Shown piece after piece: positions 51,343 through 60,573 of a stretch of DNA of 64,000 bases. Position numbers and translations under genes: made by a program. The stretch is from assembly GCA_902760805.1 (NCBI GenBank), contig CACWHY010000006.1:106391-170390 (forward strand), given 5' to 3'. Numbering within the stretch: the first letter of the stretch is position 1; every line of letters begins with the position of its first letter. The notes below the pieces were generated by a model, which ran no database searches, was not told the DNA's origin, and was given only the letters and a program-made list of their open reading frames with translations. Origin of the DNA: Ruminococcus flavefaciens. Its GTDB lineage: Bacteria; Bacillota; Clostridia; Oscillospirales; Ruminococcaceae.

Positions 51343-53505
51343 ATGTTTAACGAGAAATCTACTGTTAAGCGCATTGTCAGCATCTCAGCTGCCGCTGTTT
51401 GTATGCTCTCTGCACTTAAGGTCGCTCCGATCGCTGACTTCGAAGCAGACGCAGCAAAAACAATGTCAGCATTTGAGATCACTGAAAACATGACTATCGG
51501 CTGGAACTTAGGTAACACTCTGGATGCTATCGGCGACGAGAAGCACACCGGTGTCAACACTGAGACTGCATGGGGCTGCCCCAAGGCTACTCAGGAGCTC
51601 TTCGATGCTATCAAGGCTAAGGGCTTCAACACAGTTCGTGTTCCTACCACTTGGTTCCAGCACCTTGACGAGAACAACAACATCGATCCTGCATGGATGG
51701 CAAGAGTCAAGGAAGTCGTTGACTACGGTATCAAGAACGATATGTACATCATCCTGAACGTTCACCACGAGAACTGGATCAACAGAAACGATCTCCTCAC
51801 TGCCTATGACGAGATCAACCCCAAGCTCATGAAGATCTGGACTCAGATCAATGAAGAGTTCAAGGACTACGATCAGCACCTCATCTTCGAGTGCTTGAAC
51901 GAGCCCCGTGCTGTTGACAAGCCCTATGAGTGGTGGTCAGCTTCACCTGTTCAGGAGTCTGATGTTATCAACAAGCTGGAGCACAACTTCGTTGACCTGA
52001 TCAGAAACTCCGACAGCCCTTACGCAAAGACCCGTCTGCTGATGCTTCCCGGCTACTGCGCAAGCCACGAGCTGGTATTCATCGAGGCTATCGATCTTCC
52101 TAAAAACGATCCCTACCTTGCAGTTTCTATCCACGCTTACAGCCCCTACAACTTCACAATGAACACTGATGCCTCTCAGGGTGCTCAGCACGATACATTC
52201 ACTGATAAGTACAGGACTGAGCTCAATGGTATCCTCACAAACATCAGAAATACTTTCATCGACAACAACGTTCCTGTTGTTATCGGCGAAATGGGTGCTT
52301 CTAACTTCGGCAACACAGAGGCAAGATGCGAGTGGGCTAACACTTACATCACAACCGCTAAGAAGTACGGTATCCCCTGCGTTCTCTGGGATAACAACAC
52401 TGTTACCAACACCAAAGATCCCGGCGAGTGCCACGGCTATATCAACAGAGAAACTTATCAGTGGTACAGCGAGTCCGAGAAGGTCGTTGACACTATGATG
52501 AGCGTTATCAATGACGACTCCATCGCCTGGGGCAGCGAGGGTCACCTCCCTGAGGTAACCCATCAGACTCTCAGCGACGGCACTGTTTTCCTTGAGGGTC
52601 CCGTTGAGATCGACGACGCTAAGTCCGAAACATTCGAGAACACAACTCCCGGCAAGGACATCACCTGGGCTGAGCTTGAGAACAAGGAAGTTGCTATCAA
52701 GTTCACAGGCGCTACTCCTTTCCTGTCATTCTCCAACGAAGGCTACGGCAACTGGACTGAGCTTTCTCCTTACGAAGTTGATAAGGAAAACGGCATCGCT
52801 TACTACCTCATGAGCCAGCTTCCTGACGCTTGGGGCAAGGACACTGCTGAGATCGCTCATATGCAGTCCAGAACTCCCAGCCAGACTACTATCCAGTCTA
52901 TCACTATCCTCGCTGAGCCTACAGGCGAGATCCAGCTCCCTGAAGAAACTTCCAAGATCGTTAAGATCGACCTTTCTGAGGCTGACAGAGCAGACACTCT
53001 TGAAGTGATCGTTTCTGCTCCTGCTGGTACAGAGCTGACAGGCGGCCTTGGCTATATGCTGGACGAGTGGACTCAGAAGCTTTGGGATGGCACTATCGGT
53101 GCAGACGGCACTCTGAAGGTAGAGTTCTCACTGAGCGATATCCCTGAGTCTGTTACACAGGCAGAGTTCCAGGTATGGGGCAACTTCGACAAGGTAACTG
53201 ACGTTAAGTACAGCTTCGTTGGTGCTCAGCAGCCCACAACAGAGCCTACTACTAGCGATCCTATGCCTGCTGTAACACCCGGCGACGCTACAGGCGACGG
53301 CAAGGTAAATCTGAACGATGCAGTTGCTATCCTTCAGTATGTTGCTCTTGCAAACAAGTATCCTCTGCCTTGTCCTCAGAACGCTGATATCGATGGCACA
53401 GCCGGTATCAACGGAATGGACGCTCTGGTCATCCAGATGGTAGATGCAAAGCTCATTAAGCAGGAACAGCTTCCTCTGCCTGCTGGCTACGTTCTTCCCC
53501 TTTAA
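51343..53505 (+). CDS. GH5 endoglucanase with two beta-sandwich modules and a dockerin
   Basis: Cellulosomal beta-glucanase of 720 residues. The ATG at 51343 has GGGAGG five bases upstream; an open extension before it is not protein-like. The signal peptide runs to about residue 38. The GH5 catalytic domain (about 40-395) has NVHHENW near residue 139, the acid/base E187 in CLNEPR and the nucleophile E316 in IGEMGAS, most like subfamily 4. Two further modules (about 405-525 and 530-632) look like carbohydrate-binding beta-sandwiches of no family I can name. A Pro/Thr linker leads to a dockerin (647-720) with loops DATGDGKVNLND and DIDGTAGINGMD. Its dockerin matches that of the 724-residue protein at 58.3 kb. 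Confidence 0.93.
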   Translation: MFNEKSTVKRIVSISAAAVCMLSALKVAPIADFEADAAKTMSAFEITENMTIGWNLGNTLDAIGDEKHTGVNTETAWGCPKATQELFDAIKAKGFNTVRVPTTWFQHLDENNNIDPAWMARVKEVVDYGIKNDMYIILNVHHENWINRNDLLTAYDEINPKLMKIWTQINEEFKDYDQHLIFECLNEPRAVDKPYEWWSASPVQESDVINKLEHNFVDLIRNSDSPYAKTRLLMLPGYCASHELVFIEAIDLPKNDPYLAVSIHAYSPYNFTMNTDASQGAQHDTFTDKYRTELNGILTNIRNTFIDNNVPVVIGEMGASNFGNTEARCEWANTYITTAKKYGIPCVLWDNNTVTNTKDPGECHGYINRETYQWYSESEKVVDTMMSVINDDSIAWGSEGHLPEVTHQTLSDGTVFLEGPVEIDDAKSETFENTTPGKDITWAELENKEVAIKFTGATPFLSFSNEGYGNWTELSPYEVDKENGIAYYLMSQLPDAWGKDTAEIAHMQSRTPSQTTIQSITILAEPTGEIQLPEETSKIVKIDLSEADRADTLEVIVSAPAGTELTGGLGYMLDEWTQKLWDGTIGADGTLKVEFSLSDIPESVTQAEFQVWGNFDKVTDVKYSFVGAQQPTTEPTTSDPMPAVTPGDATGDGKVNLNDAVAILQYVALANKYPLPCPQNADIDGTAGINGMDALVIQMVDAKLIKQEQLPLPAGYVLPL

Positions 53506-53555
53506 GAAAAAATAAAGAAAACAAATATAGAAAACTACAAATGAGATGAAAAAAA

Positions 53556-53589
53556 GCGGCTCCGCAATAGCGGGGCCGTTAATATTTGC
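53556..53589 (+). terminator. Probable terminator of the GH5 gene
   Basis: A stem GCGGCTCCGC/GCGGGGCCGT of ten pairs including two G-U, with loop AATA, is followed by the weak T-rich tail TAATATTT. It lies 50 bases after the stop codon. Confidence 0.6.
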
Positions 53590-53596
53590 CCAAAAG

Positions 53597-53626
53597 AAAA
53601 CCGGGAGACCTGCTCCCGGCTTTTTT
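53597..53626. terminator. Bidirectional terminator between GH5 and the transporter genes
   Basis: Stem CCGGGAG/CTCCCGG (53601-53607 and 53613-53619), followed by CTTTTTT on the plus strand and by TTTTC on the minus strand. It separates convergent transcription units. Confidence 0.8.
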
Positions 53627-53627
53627 A

Positions 53628-53993
53628 TCAGCTGCTGAAAGCGCCCTGTCCCACAGAAAAGATCACGATGCCGCTCAGCACCAGGAACACGCCAAGAAGC
53701 TGACGGCGGTCAAGGCGCTCACGGAAGAACAGGTAGCTCAAAATAGCAATGAAGATATGCCCCGAGGACTCCAGTATCGGCGCTGTCGAAAGGGGCACCA
53801 CCTTCAGGGCGTACATGGTGATCAGCGTGCAGGCAAAGAATATGCAGTATGCTGTGATCACCTGAGGATTGAGGTATTCTCTCAGCTTGGACGGATAGGT
53901 CTTCTGCGCCGCCTTTTTCAGCAATATCTGAGAAAAGGAGGAGATCAGGGTGCTCAGCACCACCAGAAGGGAGTAGGCAGCAAGTCTATTCAT
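53628..53993 (-). CDS. Half-size EamA/DMT transporter (second of a pair)
   Basis: A 121-residue protein with four membrane helices (about 5-25, 45-65, 70-88 and 98-116), the size of one EamA repeat, as in SMR and ArnE/ArnF proteins. Conserved EamA-like segments are SFSQILLKKA near residue 18 and LSYLFFRERLDRRQLLGVFLVLSGI near residue 84. Such halves act as dimers, and its neighbour is the likely partner. It overlaps that gene by eight bases. Next to a sugar aminotransferase, a lipid-linked sugar flippase is the favoured reading, but a small-molecule exporter is possible. Confidence 0.78.
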   Translation of the reverse strand: MNRLAAYSLLVVLSTLISSFSQILLKKAAQKTYPSKLREYLNPQVITAYCIFFACTLITMYALKVVPLSTAPILESSGHIFIAILSYLFFRERLDRRQLLGVFLVLSGIVIFSVGQGAFSS

Positions 53994-54342
53994 GCTTCTT
54001 ACCTCCCGTCAGTATCAGGATAACTCCGGCGATAACGATCGCTCCGCCAAGCATTGACAGCGGGCTTATCCTCTCATGGAAGAACAGCACGCCCCAGGAC
54101 ATACTGAAAACTATGCCTACGGCTCTGCAAATATATGCCACATTCAGCGGCACCTTCCTGAGGATCTGCTGCCAGATAATGGCGAACAGCCCCAGGATCG
54201 CTATAAGTCCGCCGTAAAGCAGGATCCATTTTATTGAGAGGAAGGGCTCCTTAGAGGCCAGCTTTGAGAAAACTCCGCCGAAGGAGTACCCAAAGACCAC
54301 CGCCAGAAGCAGGATATACGGCTTTATTCTCGACTTGTTCAT
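53986..54342 (-). CDS. Half-size EamA/DMT transporter (first of a pair)
   Basis: A 118-residue protein with four membrane helices (about 8-28, 37-58, 68-88 and 96-112). It contains GVFSKLASKEP near residue 23 and WGVLFFHERISPLSMLGGAIVIAG near residue 83, the FFxERxxxxxxxG pattern of EamA proteins. It overlaps the aminotransferase gene by four bases upstream and its partner by eight bases downstream. The arrangement recalls ArnE-ArnF, which flip undecaprenyl-phosphate aminoarabinose, but the sequences need not be orthologous. Confidence 0.78.
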   Translation of the reverse strand: MNKSRIKPYILLLAVVFGYSFGGVFSKLASKEPFLSIKWILLYGGLIAILGLFAIIWQQILRKVPLNVAYICRAVGIVFSMSWGVLFFHERISPLSMLGGAIVIAGVILILTGGKKHE

Positions 54343-55475
54343 ACGGGCATTTTAGACAGGAGCTGGTTTATGCGCTCAACGACCTCAGCAGCATCCGCAG
54401 TGGTCAGCCTTGCCGACAAGGGCAGCCTCAGCAGACGGTGGCCCAGCTCCTCAGTAACAGGGCAGTCCTCCGGCACATAGCCCAGCTTTCTCCCCATAGG
54501 AGCCGAGTGAAGGGGCACATAGCAGATATACGCCGGGATATCCAGCTTTCTCAGCTCGTCGCTGAGCCAGATCCGGGCAGCCTCAGAGGGCATGAGTATG
54601 TTATACATATGACCGTTATGAGTAACGTGGCCGGGTATGATCGGCCTGCGGAGCTTCTCAGCTCTCTCGGCGTCAATGAGGTTTTCCTGGTAGAAGTTCC
54701 AGATGCTCATGCGCTTTTCCATGATCTCGTCAAAGCGCTCCAGCTGAGCCGTGAGCATTGCCGCCAGCACATCTGAGGGCAGATACGAGGAGCCGATGTC
54801 ACGCCAGGTGTACTTATCCACCACGCCCCGGAGGAGCTTTGAGCGGTCTGTGCCCTTCTCACGGATGATCTCGGCACGCTCAATGAACTTCTTCTCATTG
54901 AGAACGATAGCTCCGCCCTCGCCCATGACGTAATTCTTGGTCTCGTGGAAGCTGTGGCAGCCCAGCTCAGAGAGGGTGCCGGAGGGCTTCCCCTTATATG
55001 TGGAGCCAACAGACTGAGCTGCGTCCTCCACAACAAAAAGTCCGTGACGTTCAGCGATCTCATTGATCCTGTCCATCTCGCAGGATACGCCTGCATAATT
55101 CACGCAGTATATGGCCTTTGTTTTGGGAGTTATGAGCGCCTCGATCTTCTCCTCGTCGATATTGAAGGTGTCAGGCCTTATGTCGCAGAACACCGGCCTT
55201 GCCCCACGAAGGAGGAAGGCGTTTATCGTGGACGAAAAGGTGAAGGAGGGAGCGATGACCTCGTCCCCCGGCTCCAGCCCAATCAGCAGGGCAGCCATCT
55301 CAAGAGCGGCTGTCCCAGAGGTGGTAAGGAGCATATCCTCCACCCCAAAGCGCTCCCGAAAGATCTCGTAGACCCGTTTTGTGTATTTTCCGTCGCCTGA
55401 GAGCCGTGAAGTCCTCATGGCGTCAATAACGTATTTTTCTTCCAGCTCAGTAATGGAAGGCTGAGAAAAATTCAT
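54339..55475 (-). CDS. wecE: dTDP-4-amino-4,6-dideoxygalactose transaminase-like (WecE type)
   Basis: PLP-dependent aminotransferase of nucleotide sugars (DegT/DnrJ/EryC1/StrS family). The 378-residue protein has APSFTFSSTINAFLLRGA near residue 75, VEDAAQSVGSTYKGK near 149, and the PLP lysine K180 in FHETKNYVMGEGG. DKYTWRDIGSSYLPSDVLAA matches the WecE subgroup that makes TDP-Fuc4N. The typical assembly would need dTDP-glucose genes (rmlA, rmlB), which are not in the window. The start is overlapped by no other gene; yfhO lies 24 bases upstream and the transporter gene overlaps its 3' end. Confidence 0.87.
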   Translation of the reverse strand: MNFSQPSITELEEKYVIDAMRTSRLSGDGKYTKRVYEIFRERFGVEDMLLTTSGTAALEMAALLIGLEPGDEVIAPSFTFSSTINAFLLRGARPVFCDIRPDTFNIDEEKIEALITPKTKAIYCVNYAGVSCEMDRINEIAERHGLFVVEDAAQSVGSTYKGKPSGTLSELGCHSFHETKNYVMGEGGAIVLNEKKFIERAEIIREKGTDRSKLLRGVVDKYTWRDIGSSYLPSDVLAAMLTAQLERFDEIMEKRMSIWNFYQENLIDAERAEKLRRPIIPGHVTHNGHMYNILMPSEAARIWLSDELRKLDIPAYICYVPLHSAPMGRKLGYVPEDCPVTEELGHRLLRLPLSARLTTADAAEVVERINQLLSKMPV

Positions 55476-55499
55476 TCTATCATTTCCTTTTCAGTAAGA

Positions 55500-58121
55500 T
55501 CACTCTTCATCGTGTGGAGCTTCTGCGGACTTCTCCTCGCTGGGCTCCTCCTTAGCAGCCTCGCAAGCGGCCTCAGATGCGTTCTCCGGAAGAACCTCAG
55601 CAGAGGTCTGCTCAGCAGCAATGGCAGCAACAGGAGATCTCCTCCGCCTTACCCAAAGCACGAAGCAGCCGCAGCAGTAGAGAGCGAACAGCACCAGACA
55701 AACTGTGGTCACCGCCATGCCCTCCTTAAGGCCAAGAAGTCTGTAATCGAAGCGGATCGAGTGGTCGCCGGCCGGAACATAAACAGCAGAAAGTCCGTCA
55801 AATACCTTCTCGATCTCGGTCTCCTGGCCGTCAACGTATGCCGTGAAGCCCTTGTCATATGGTATGGAGAAGAAGACAAGATTGTCCTTCTCAAGGTCGA
55901 TCTTTGCGGAGAAGCCCTTTCCGTCAGGCTCAAACTCGTAGCAGGCGCTTGCCGCACGAGCCTTGCAGTCCTTGAGATAGGTCTCGTAAGAGGTGTCCTC
56001 CGCCAGCTCCTCCGGCAGCTCAGTGAGTATGTCGCCGTACTTCTTGATCTGCGCATCAGTGAGCCATATCGCCTTCAGGAGGAGTTTTTCGTTGTCGTAA
56101 ACATCAGTATATTTGTACTCTGACTCTTCGGAGTCTTCGTCGATTCCGGCGTCATCATCGTTGAGCCTCTCCATCTGACTCAACTGATCCATGATATCAG
56201 ACTCATTGTTGCTATTATTTTCATGTTTATCATCGATTGTTTCGCCATTATAAGGCTCAAAATCATATACATTCAAGTAATGATCAAAGGTATAGCCCAT
56301 AGGGATAAAGGCTTCATTCTCAAACACCATGTACCAATTATGCTCAGTATAATCCTCAAAGCCCTTTTGGTCAAAATCTACGTTTTCTGCCAAGACCTCC
56401 TCACCGCCATATGCCAGTTCTCTAAAATACAGTGCATATTTTACAGAAAGAAAGGTATATAAAGCATAATCCTTCGTTGTAAGATTGGTATTTTGTGCTC
56501 TAAAGGATCCTACTCTTGAATAGAAATCCGTTTCCTCTCCTGTACACATCGAATTAAAAAAGTCAACACTTGGTAATCCGAAAATCAGTCCATTGTTACA
56601 GCCGTCATTAGATACTCTGAAAAACTGATCATCATCGATCTCGACAGGCTCGCCTTCATTCCAGAGCCTATGAGAATGATTCTTAATCTCATCAAATAGG
56701 TTGCTCTGGGCTATAGCGCTGGTATGTGTCAAAAACAATATTGCACATATTATACATACCAATGGTGTGAGTTTTTCCTGTGAGACAAATCTCACTTTGC
56801 CAGGTTGATAGATAAGAGCGTATAGCAGAACAAAACTTAATACAGAGAACGCAGCTGCCAGGATCCAAATGAAGCGGTTTTCATCGCCAATCTTATTCTG
56901 AAAGAAAACAGAATATATTCCCCATAGCAGCAAAAATGCAATGGCGCATCCGCAAACTTTCATCTCCTTTTTAACATCATATTCTCTCATATCATCAATG
57001 TACATTCCTGTGATCACTATCATAATAAGCAGCGGCATATAGAACCAACGTGCATAGTATTTTGCATTAAAAGCAGAGAAAATGCTGTTCAATACTGGGA
57101 GTGACGCCATTATAAGATAGACCAGCAAAGAAATAGAATACCAGGTCTTCTTGTTCCGCTTAATTACTGCAATAACGCCTATGATCAAAAACAATGGGAT
57201 ATAGAGCACGGGAGGATCTAACGCTACATCTCGATCCGTGAAATACCAACCCTCTCCGCATGAATGGGGCGGGAATATCATCATGGTCAGCATTTTATGT
57301 ATAACACCAGTTGATTCATAAGCCATAAGATTAGACTCAAAGATCAGCTTACCCGCTCGGGAATTACCTGTCAGAGAAATAAGGCCCGGAATCGTATATG
57401 CGGCTGTAATACCAACTCCCACAAGGGTCTCGAAAGCCAGCTTGAAAAACAGCTTCAGATCAAATCCAGGATAGGTCTTCATGATGACTCTTACAAGGAA
57501 ATAGATCAGTATGAACACGCATTCCTGCCATAGGAAATAAGTACTGATTATACCATGGATGCACAGCATAACTGCAAACCAGCCAGACCTGCGCTTGTAC
57601 ATGAGCTGATCGAAGGCGTAAAGCGTCAATGGGAAAAGGGCTATGGTATCCATAAAGGGATAGACCAGGTTGAAAAGCTGAAATCCAGAAAAAGCATACA
57701 GTATACCGCAGATAAAAGCTGAGCGGTCATGCTTTACATACTGCCTGCAATAGATATAAGTGCCAAGGGCAGTAAGTCCCATTTTCAGCGCAACAACAAA
57801 CGTATGGAAGTATTTAAGTATACTCACTGGCACAGTAAACAGAAGCAGCGAAAACGGCGAGAAGAAATATCCGCCGTAAGCTGTCAGGGTGTTCATTCCA
57901 AGGGAGGACTGCCAGTCATAGAGCGGGAACGGATCGCTGCTGTGGAACAGGCGTGAGCCGTGCTCGGTAAATGGTATGGTCTGAAGATTATAATCACCTA
58001 TATACAAATAAGCTCCCTTTGAAAGGATCAATATGGGGAGCATCGTTATCAGGAACATTATATAGGCCGTGAAAAAGACCTTTATATATGGGTGCTTGAT
58101 CTTATATTGGTTGTTTTCCAA
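55500..58121 (-). CDS. YfhO family membrane glycosyltransferase-like protein (second copy)
   Basis: Polytopic membrane protein of 873 residues. It starts with TTG at 58119-58121, with GGAGG nine bases upstream. About twelve hydrophobic segments fill the first 460 residues, followed by a large outer domain. It ends with PYDKGFTAYVDGQETE near residue 760, a last membrane helix near 800 and a Glu/Ala-rich tail. The family architecture equals that of the protein at 35.1 kb. The coding region from about 56.2 to 57.5 kb is clearly AT-richer than both ends, so the gene looks mosaic. With wecE and the half transporters downstream it may transfer an amino sugar from a lipid carrier. Confidence 0.86.
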   Translation of the reverse strand: MENNQYKIKHPYIKVFFTAYIMFLITMLPILILSKGAYLYIGDYNLQTIPFTEHGSRLFHSSDPFPLYDWQSSLGMNTLTAYGGYFFSPFSLLLFTVPVSILKYFHTFVVALKMGLTALGTYIYCRQYVKHDRSAFICGILYAFSGFQLFNLVYPFMDTIALFPLTLYAFDQLMYKRRSGWFAVMLCIHGIISTYFLWQECVFILIYFLVRVIMKTYPGFDLKLFFKLAFETLVGVGITAAYTIPGLISLTGNSRAGKLIFESNLMAYESTGVIHKMLTMMIFPPHSCGEGWYFTDRDVALDPPVLYIPLFLIIGVIAVIKRNKKTWYSISLLVYLIMASLPVLNSIFSAFNAKYYARWFYMPLLIMIVITGMYIDDMREYDVKKEMKVCGCAIAFLLLWGIYSVFFQNKIGDENRFIWILAAAFSVLSFVLLYALIYQPGKVRFVSQEKLTPLVCIICAILFLTHTSAIAQSNLFDEIKNHSHRLWNEGEPVEIDDDQFFRVSNDGCNNGLIFGLPSVDFFNSMCTGEETDFYSRVGSFRAQNTNLTTKDYALYTFLSVKYALYFRELAYGGEEVLAENVDFDQKGFEDYTEHNWYMVFENEAFIPMGYTFDHYLNVYDFEPYNGETIDDKHENNSNNESDIMDQLSQMERLNDDDAGIDEDSEESEYKYTDVYDNEKLLLKAIWLTDAQIKKYGDILTELPEELAEDTSYETYLKDCKARAASACYEFEPDGKGFSAKIDLEKDNLVFFSIPYDKGFTAYVDGQETEIEKVFDGLSAVYVPAGDHSIRFDYRLLGLKEGMAVTTVCLVLFALYCCGCFVLWVRRRRSPVAAIAAEQTSAEVLPENASEAACEAAKEEPSEEKSAEAPHDEE

Positions 58122-58209
58122 TTCCAGTTACCTCCAAAAGAAAAATACTGTGGGGAAGTCAACGGGCATTCCGCACGGAGCTCAATGCCTTAACAAATTC
58201 TACACATTT

Positions 58210-58238
58210 ATTTTACCATATGCCCGAATGGTTGTCAA
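58210..58238 (-). promoter_or_regulatory. Promoter of the yfhO-wecE-EamA cassette
   Basis: On the minus strand TTGACA (58233-58238), 17 bases and TAAAAT (58210-58215). The leader of about 85 bases contains a GGCATT/AATGCC hairpin near 58166-58190. It is the only clear promoter before the four-gene cassette. Confidence 0.85.
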
Positions 58239-58253
58239 TAGCGGCAGAGCATA

Positions 58254-58281
58254 CAAAAGCGCCTGCCAAATGGCAGGCGCT
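58254..58281 (-). terminator. Terminator of the 724-residue dockerin protein gene
   Basis: A 10-bp stem AGCGCCTGCC/GGCAGGCGCT with loop AAAT, followed by TTTT on the minus strand, 14 bases after the stop codon. Confidence 0.82.
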
Positions 58282-58294
58282 CAGTATTCTGTGG

Positions 58295-60469
58295 TCAGAC
58301 AGGGCGGCTTTTGGCAAGCTGGATCATGCCGGCATCTGCCTGCTGGATAGCAAGGGCATCAAGACCGTTTATGCCGTAGATACTGTCACAGTCCGCCAAC
58401 TCTGCACAGCGCTCACAGATCGGATATTTGTTCGGCAGAGCCACCTGCTGGAGGACAGCCACTGCATCGTTGAGATCCATCTGTCCGTCACCGTTTGCAT
58501 CACCGGAAGTGAACTCTGGCACGAAGTCCTGATAGCACCAATTGATACCGCCCTCCTCCGAAAAATGCTTGTAGTAGTAGGAGTTATACAGGGTCAGCTC
58601 ACGGCGCATAAAGTCGTATACGCTGCGGCTGTCCATGCGGTCGTCAGCGAAATGAACGGTAGAGGGCGCTCCCTTCCAGTGATCGAAAGTTACCTTCACA
58701 TCCTCGGGGAAGCCGAAGCTTGAGGCATCAGGCTCTGCGTCACCTGTCACAGGCATAGAGGTGGAGAGCACGGAGGCATTGAAGGTAAACGTACAGGGAT
58801 CCAGCAGACCGTAGGCTATATCAAAGCTTGTGTTCATGACCAGGTCGTTGTAGATGATACCGTTCTTGATATAGCGGTCACCATATGGAGGGTGTGTCTT
58901 ACCGTAATACTCCCAATACTCCTCCAGTACCTCCTCATCGGTCAGTGAGCAGTAATATTCCCAGTTTTTCGCCATAGGAGCAGTGATCCGCAGCTGATTT
59001 CCGGCGGAGAAGAACTCCTCGCTGAGCTGTGACTTCACCTTAGCGTAATTCTCGCTGCTGACATAGAGCTTCAGCCCAGAACAGCCCTCAAAAGCGTCCT
59101 CGCCGATCTCAGTGACGTTCTCCGCAGTCACCTCAGTGAGATAGACAGCATCACGGAAAGCCCCCTTGCCTATCGCTGTGGTCTTATCCGGGAGAGTTAT
59201 CTTATCGGCGCAGTAATTTGGCGGATAGCAAAGGATCTTGCTAAGGCCGCTGCTGAAAAGGGCATCTCTGCCCACTGTATTGAACTGGTAAACTTCGAGA
59301 TTCGGAGTAAAGTCGGAGATATAGAAGCCGCTCAGGTACGGGCAGTTCCTTATATCCACATCCTTCACTGAGTCAGGCAGCTGGATACTGCCGGTGTTGG
59401 GGATATCAGCGATGACCGCCTTTTCCACGGGCTCTCCGTAGAAGGTCTCAGGGACGTACAGGCAGCCGAAGAAGTTGCCGCCGTTGTCCTGGCCGTCCTT
59501 GTAGAAGGTATTGTGGTCATGATCCTTCCACCAGCTAAGATCAGTTATCTCGTACTCATCGCCGTTTCTTGTTATCTCAAAGTCGGCAGAATAGCTGTGG
59601 ATAGGCTCCTGCTTGCCGATCATCCACTCTTGGTTCTCGGTGAATCTTGTATTGACAGTACCCTCGCCGGTGGGCTCATAGACCATGATCTTACTGGATC
59701 TGCCGCCGTCAAGCAAGGCCATTACCACCTCATTGTATTCCACCTCATGGCAAAGAGCCGCAGGACCGTCTATCTCCGGGAAGATCTGATAGCCGCCGTC
59801 CCCTGCGTAGTCGCTGCACATGGTGATATAGCCGTCATGAGCAGCGATCGTTGGCCAGCTCAGCTTATAGGCATCGTACTCGGAGATGCAGTCCGGCAGC
59901 CAGCTGAATATATCAGTCTCAGAAACATTTCCGCTCTCATCACATTCAAAGGTGTATTCTATGCCGAAATTACCGTCCATAGCGGTGATAGTGGCCGATC
60001 CTCCGGGCTTCACTTTGAACACGTCCACCTCAAAGGCCAGCTCCTTGTGATAGTCGCCGCTTTCCCTCATTTCCTCAGTCAGACCGAGGATCTGGAGCTG
60101 CTCCTGGTAAATGAACTCAGCGGAGGGATAATTTGGGTCGCCCACCTTGCTGTCGTCCGGCCACTCAAAGGTGAAATAACTGGTATTAAGGAGCTCTGCG
60201 TCCTCGGAGTACATGGTACGCCGGGCGATATCGTTATCGCTGTAATGGCCAAACCGGTTTACCACGCAGACTATGCCCTGCCAGAATTCACTGTTCTCCG
60301 TGCGCACCACGCCGTATTCGTTGACGAAATCAAGAGCGTCGGCATAGGTGCTTGGGACCCACAGCGGATAGGGCGGGATTGGCTCTAAGCTGGCGGCCTT
60401 CACAGCCGGCATTGAGCCTGCCAAAACTGCGGCAGCAGAAAGTGCTGCGAAAAATTTCCTTTTATTCAT
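58295..60469 (-). CDS. Secreted leucine-rich-repeat protein with dockerin (724 residues)
   Basis: Predicted cellulosome component. A signal peptide (MNKRKFFAALSAAAVLAGSM.., cleavage near residue 25) precedes a large region of unknown fold (about 26-330) with many aromatic and acidic residues. A short leucine-rich part (about 335-470, with IGKGAFRDAVYLT and IGEDAFEGCSGL) follows, then a second unknown region (about 490-645) and a dockerin (656-724). The dockerin loops are DANGDGQMDLND and DCDSIYGINGLD, each followed by Ala and a helix. It closely matches the GH5 dockerin, including NKYP and the paired cysteines between repeats. No catalytic motif is recognised. The shared 20-base element lies 85 bases upstream of the ATG. 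Confidence 0.86.
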   Translation of the reverse strand: MNKRKFFAALSAAAVLAGSMPAVKAASLEPIPPYPLWVPSTYADALDFVNEYGVVRTENSEFWQGIVCVVNRFGHYSDNDIARRTMYSEDAELLNTSYFTFEWPDDSKVGDPNYPSAEFIYQEQLQILGLTEEMRESGDYHKELAFEVDVFKVKPGGSATITAMDGNFGIEYTFECDESGNVSETDIFSWLPDCISEYDAYKLSWPTIAAHDGYITMCSDYAGDGGYQIFPEIDGPAALCHEVEYNEVVMALLDGGRSSKIMVYEPTGEGTVNTRFTENQEWMIGKQEPIHSYSADFEITRNGDEYEITDLSWWKDHDHNTFYKDGQDNGGNFFGCLYVPETFYGEPVEKAVIADIPNTGSIQLPDSVKDVDIRNCPYLSGFYISDFTPNLEVYQFNTVGRDALFSSGLSKILCYPPNYCADKITLPDKTTAIGKGAFRDAVYLTEVTAENVTEIGEDAFEGCSGLKLYVSSENYAKVKSQLSEEFFSAGNQLRITAPMAKNWEYYCSLTDEEVLEEYWEYYGKTHPPYGDRYIKNGIIYNDLVMNTSFDIAYGLLDPCTFTFNASVLSTSMPVTGDAEPDASSFGFPEDVKVTFDHWKGAPSTVHFADDRMDSRSVYDFMRRELTLYNSYYYKHFSEEGGINWCYQDFVPEFTSGDANGDGQMDLNDAVAVLQQVALPNKYPICERCAELADCDSIYGINGLDALAIQQADAGMIQLAKSRPV

Positions 60470-60553
60470 AATGATACCTCCCTTATATCAATTGGGATCT
60501 CTCCCTTTATTAAGTATAACACAGGGCGAAGGCCTTTGGCGCAGCTTGGGAGG

Positions 60554-60573
60554 AACTTTGTAGCTCTGCACAA
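60554..60573 (-). promoter_or_regulatory. 20-base element shared with the next dockerin promoter (copy 1)
   Basis: AACTTTGTAGCTCTGCACAA on the plus strand, 85 bases upstream of the gene at 58295-60469. It differs from the copy at 62103-62122 by one base. A TATACT box lies 35 bases downstream of it at 60513-60518 without a recognisable -35. That spacing suits an activator site. Confidence 0.6.
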
